From Phycisphaerae bacterium (GTDB lineage Bacteria > Planctomycetota > Phycisphaerae > Phycisphaerales > SM1A02): a stretch of DNA of 7,084 nt. The notes under the pieces are model-generated. The model had not been told where the DNA came from and did no database searches. It saw only the letters and a list, made by a program, of their open reading frames with translations. The translations under genes were made by a program, and so were the position numbers. The stretch's first letter is position 1. The number at the start of each line of letters is the position of its first letter. This document shows positions 6,548 through 7,084 of the stretch, in pieces. The stretch is from assembly GCA_018665385.1 (NCBI GenBank), contig JABJDN010000109.1, positions 1 through 7,084 of the forward strand, read 5' to 3'.

Positions 6548-6559
6548 GAACAATCATCC
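6527..6559. repeat. perfect 8-bp inverted repeat, possible operator
   Basis: GGATGATT at 6527-6534 and AATCATCC at 6552-6559 are exact reverse complements, separated by 17 nt (25 bp centre to centre). The arms flank the candidate -10 and overlap the likely transcript start. That suggests a regulator binding site, or a leader hairpin if transcription starts further upstream. No regulator gene is in the window. Confidence 0.5.
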
Positions 6560-6591
6560 TCTGTAGGTATGAGGATATGGAGAAAAATATT

Positions 6592-7084
6592 ATGTCACGT
6601 TTTTACACTTTCATTGCTGCAACTTCTGCACTCATTGCAACCTCAACTCTAGGTCATGCTGATTCTATTCAGCCAAGTATGCCTTTGGACATTGTTCCAG
6701 TAATAGAAATTGAAGAACTTGACTGGGCAGCAGTTTTCGCAGAGGACGCTCAGCGATCTAGTAAGGACGAAGCTCCCCGCTTTGCTATTCCTCATAGTGT
6801 GAAGATTACTCCTGCGAGCGACGGGTTGTGGGAACGAGTGGACCGCAAGACAATGCGATGGTCTCTTCGTGTTGCATCGGATAATGCAATTTCGTTAAAT
6901 CTTGGTTTTGAACGCTGGGCGTTACCAAGTAGCGCAACTATGACTATCACATCAACCGGCCACCGCATGGCGATACGCCCATTTACCTCTGATGATAATA
7001 AAGAACATGGCCAACTTTGGACTCCAGCAGTTCAAGGGGATGAGCTTCTGATTGAAATTTTAGTTTCACCAAGGGACCAACAAC
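6592..7084 (+). CDS. secreted trypsin-like / lysyl-endopeptidase-type protease, N-terminal pro-region (3' end outside window)
   Basis: The frame stays open to the window end (164 residues seen). A signal peptide (MSRFYTFIAATSALIATSTLGHA) is probably cut after Ala23. The following region matches, by eye, the pro-segment that precedes the catalytic domain in many secreted lysyl-endopeptidase-like serine proteases. It shows LWERVDRKTMRWSLRVAS (79-96), AISLNLGFERWALPSSA (99-115), then the telling HGQLWTPAVQGDELLIEI (139-156). The His-Asp-Ser catalytic domain should follow, but it is not in the window, so protease function is inferred. The start at ATG 6592 has GGAG at 6579-6582 with 9-nt spacing. 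The in-frame ATG 6577 would add MEKNI, but GAGG lies only 2 nt before it. The gene is divergent from tRNA-Gly and preceded by a candidate promoter and inverted repeat. Confidence 0.75.
   Translation, partial: MSRFYTFIAATSALIATSTLGHADSIQPSMPLDIVPVIEIEELDWAAVFAEDAQRSSKDEAPRFAIPHSVKITPASDGLWERVDRKTMRWSLRVASDNAISLNLGFERWALPSSATMTITSTGHRMAIRPFTSDDNKEHGQLWTPAVQGDELLIEILVSPRDQQ

Noticed and set aside
6395..6591. tRNA-Gly as an integration site of a mobile element
   Set aside because: No integrase, no repeat of the tRNA 3' end and no foreign-looking genes are visible in the window.

Overview
The window looks like a marine-type member of the Planctomycetota, most likely class Phycisphaerae, at moderate-to-low GC. 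Three protein features support this. There is a planctomycete-style pseudopilin (N-terminal GFTLIELL, with an H...D-x-H region near the C-terminus). There is a secreted protein ending in a dockerin-like EF-hand tail of the CPADITGD...DLLAVIDAWG type. There is also a valyl-tRNA synthetase with an insert after GTQDVRL. The assignment comes from pattern recognition, not from a database search.

Layout. Positions 2-3847 hold four tightly packed + strand genes. They are the 3' two-thirds of valS (its start lies outside the window), a DUF1570/peptidase-MA-like lipoprotein with HEGWH, a YfcE/MJ0936-type phosphodiesterase, and a GNAT acetyltransferase. They overlap by 4 bp and 10 bp, and the last pair is 2 bp apart, so they probably form one transcription unit headed by or including valS. 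An 89-bp gap with a plausible sigma-70-like promoter leads to a second unit. That unit holds a pseudopilin, started at TTG behind a C8 tract, and a 462-residue secreted three-module protein (Omp28/thioredoxin-like domain with CGYC, parallel beta-helix, dockerin-like tail).

From 6217 to 6591 there is intergenic DNA. It contains a hairpin and a tRNA-Gly(TCC) on the minus strand with a clear intrinsic terminator. Upstream of the last gene there is a candidate promoter whose -10 sits between the arms of a perfect 8-bp inverted repeat. The last gene (6592 to the window end) is divergent from the tRNA. It encodes the signal peptide and N-terminal pro-region of what looks like a secreted lysyl-endopeptidase/trypsin-like serine protease; its catalytic domain lies beyond the window.

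The first operon mixes translation housekeeping with small enzymes. The right half is devoted to exported proteins. No phage genes, transposase, CRISPR array or defence system is visible. The most interesting items are the C8 tract between Shine-Dalgarno and start codon, the three-module secreted protein paired with a pseudopilin, the inverted repeat around the protease promoter, and the ValRS insert.
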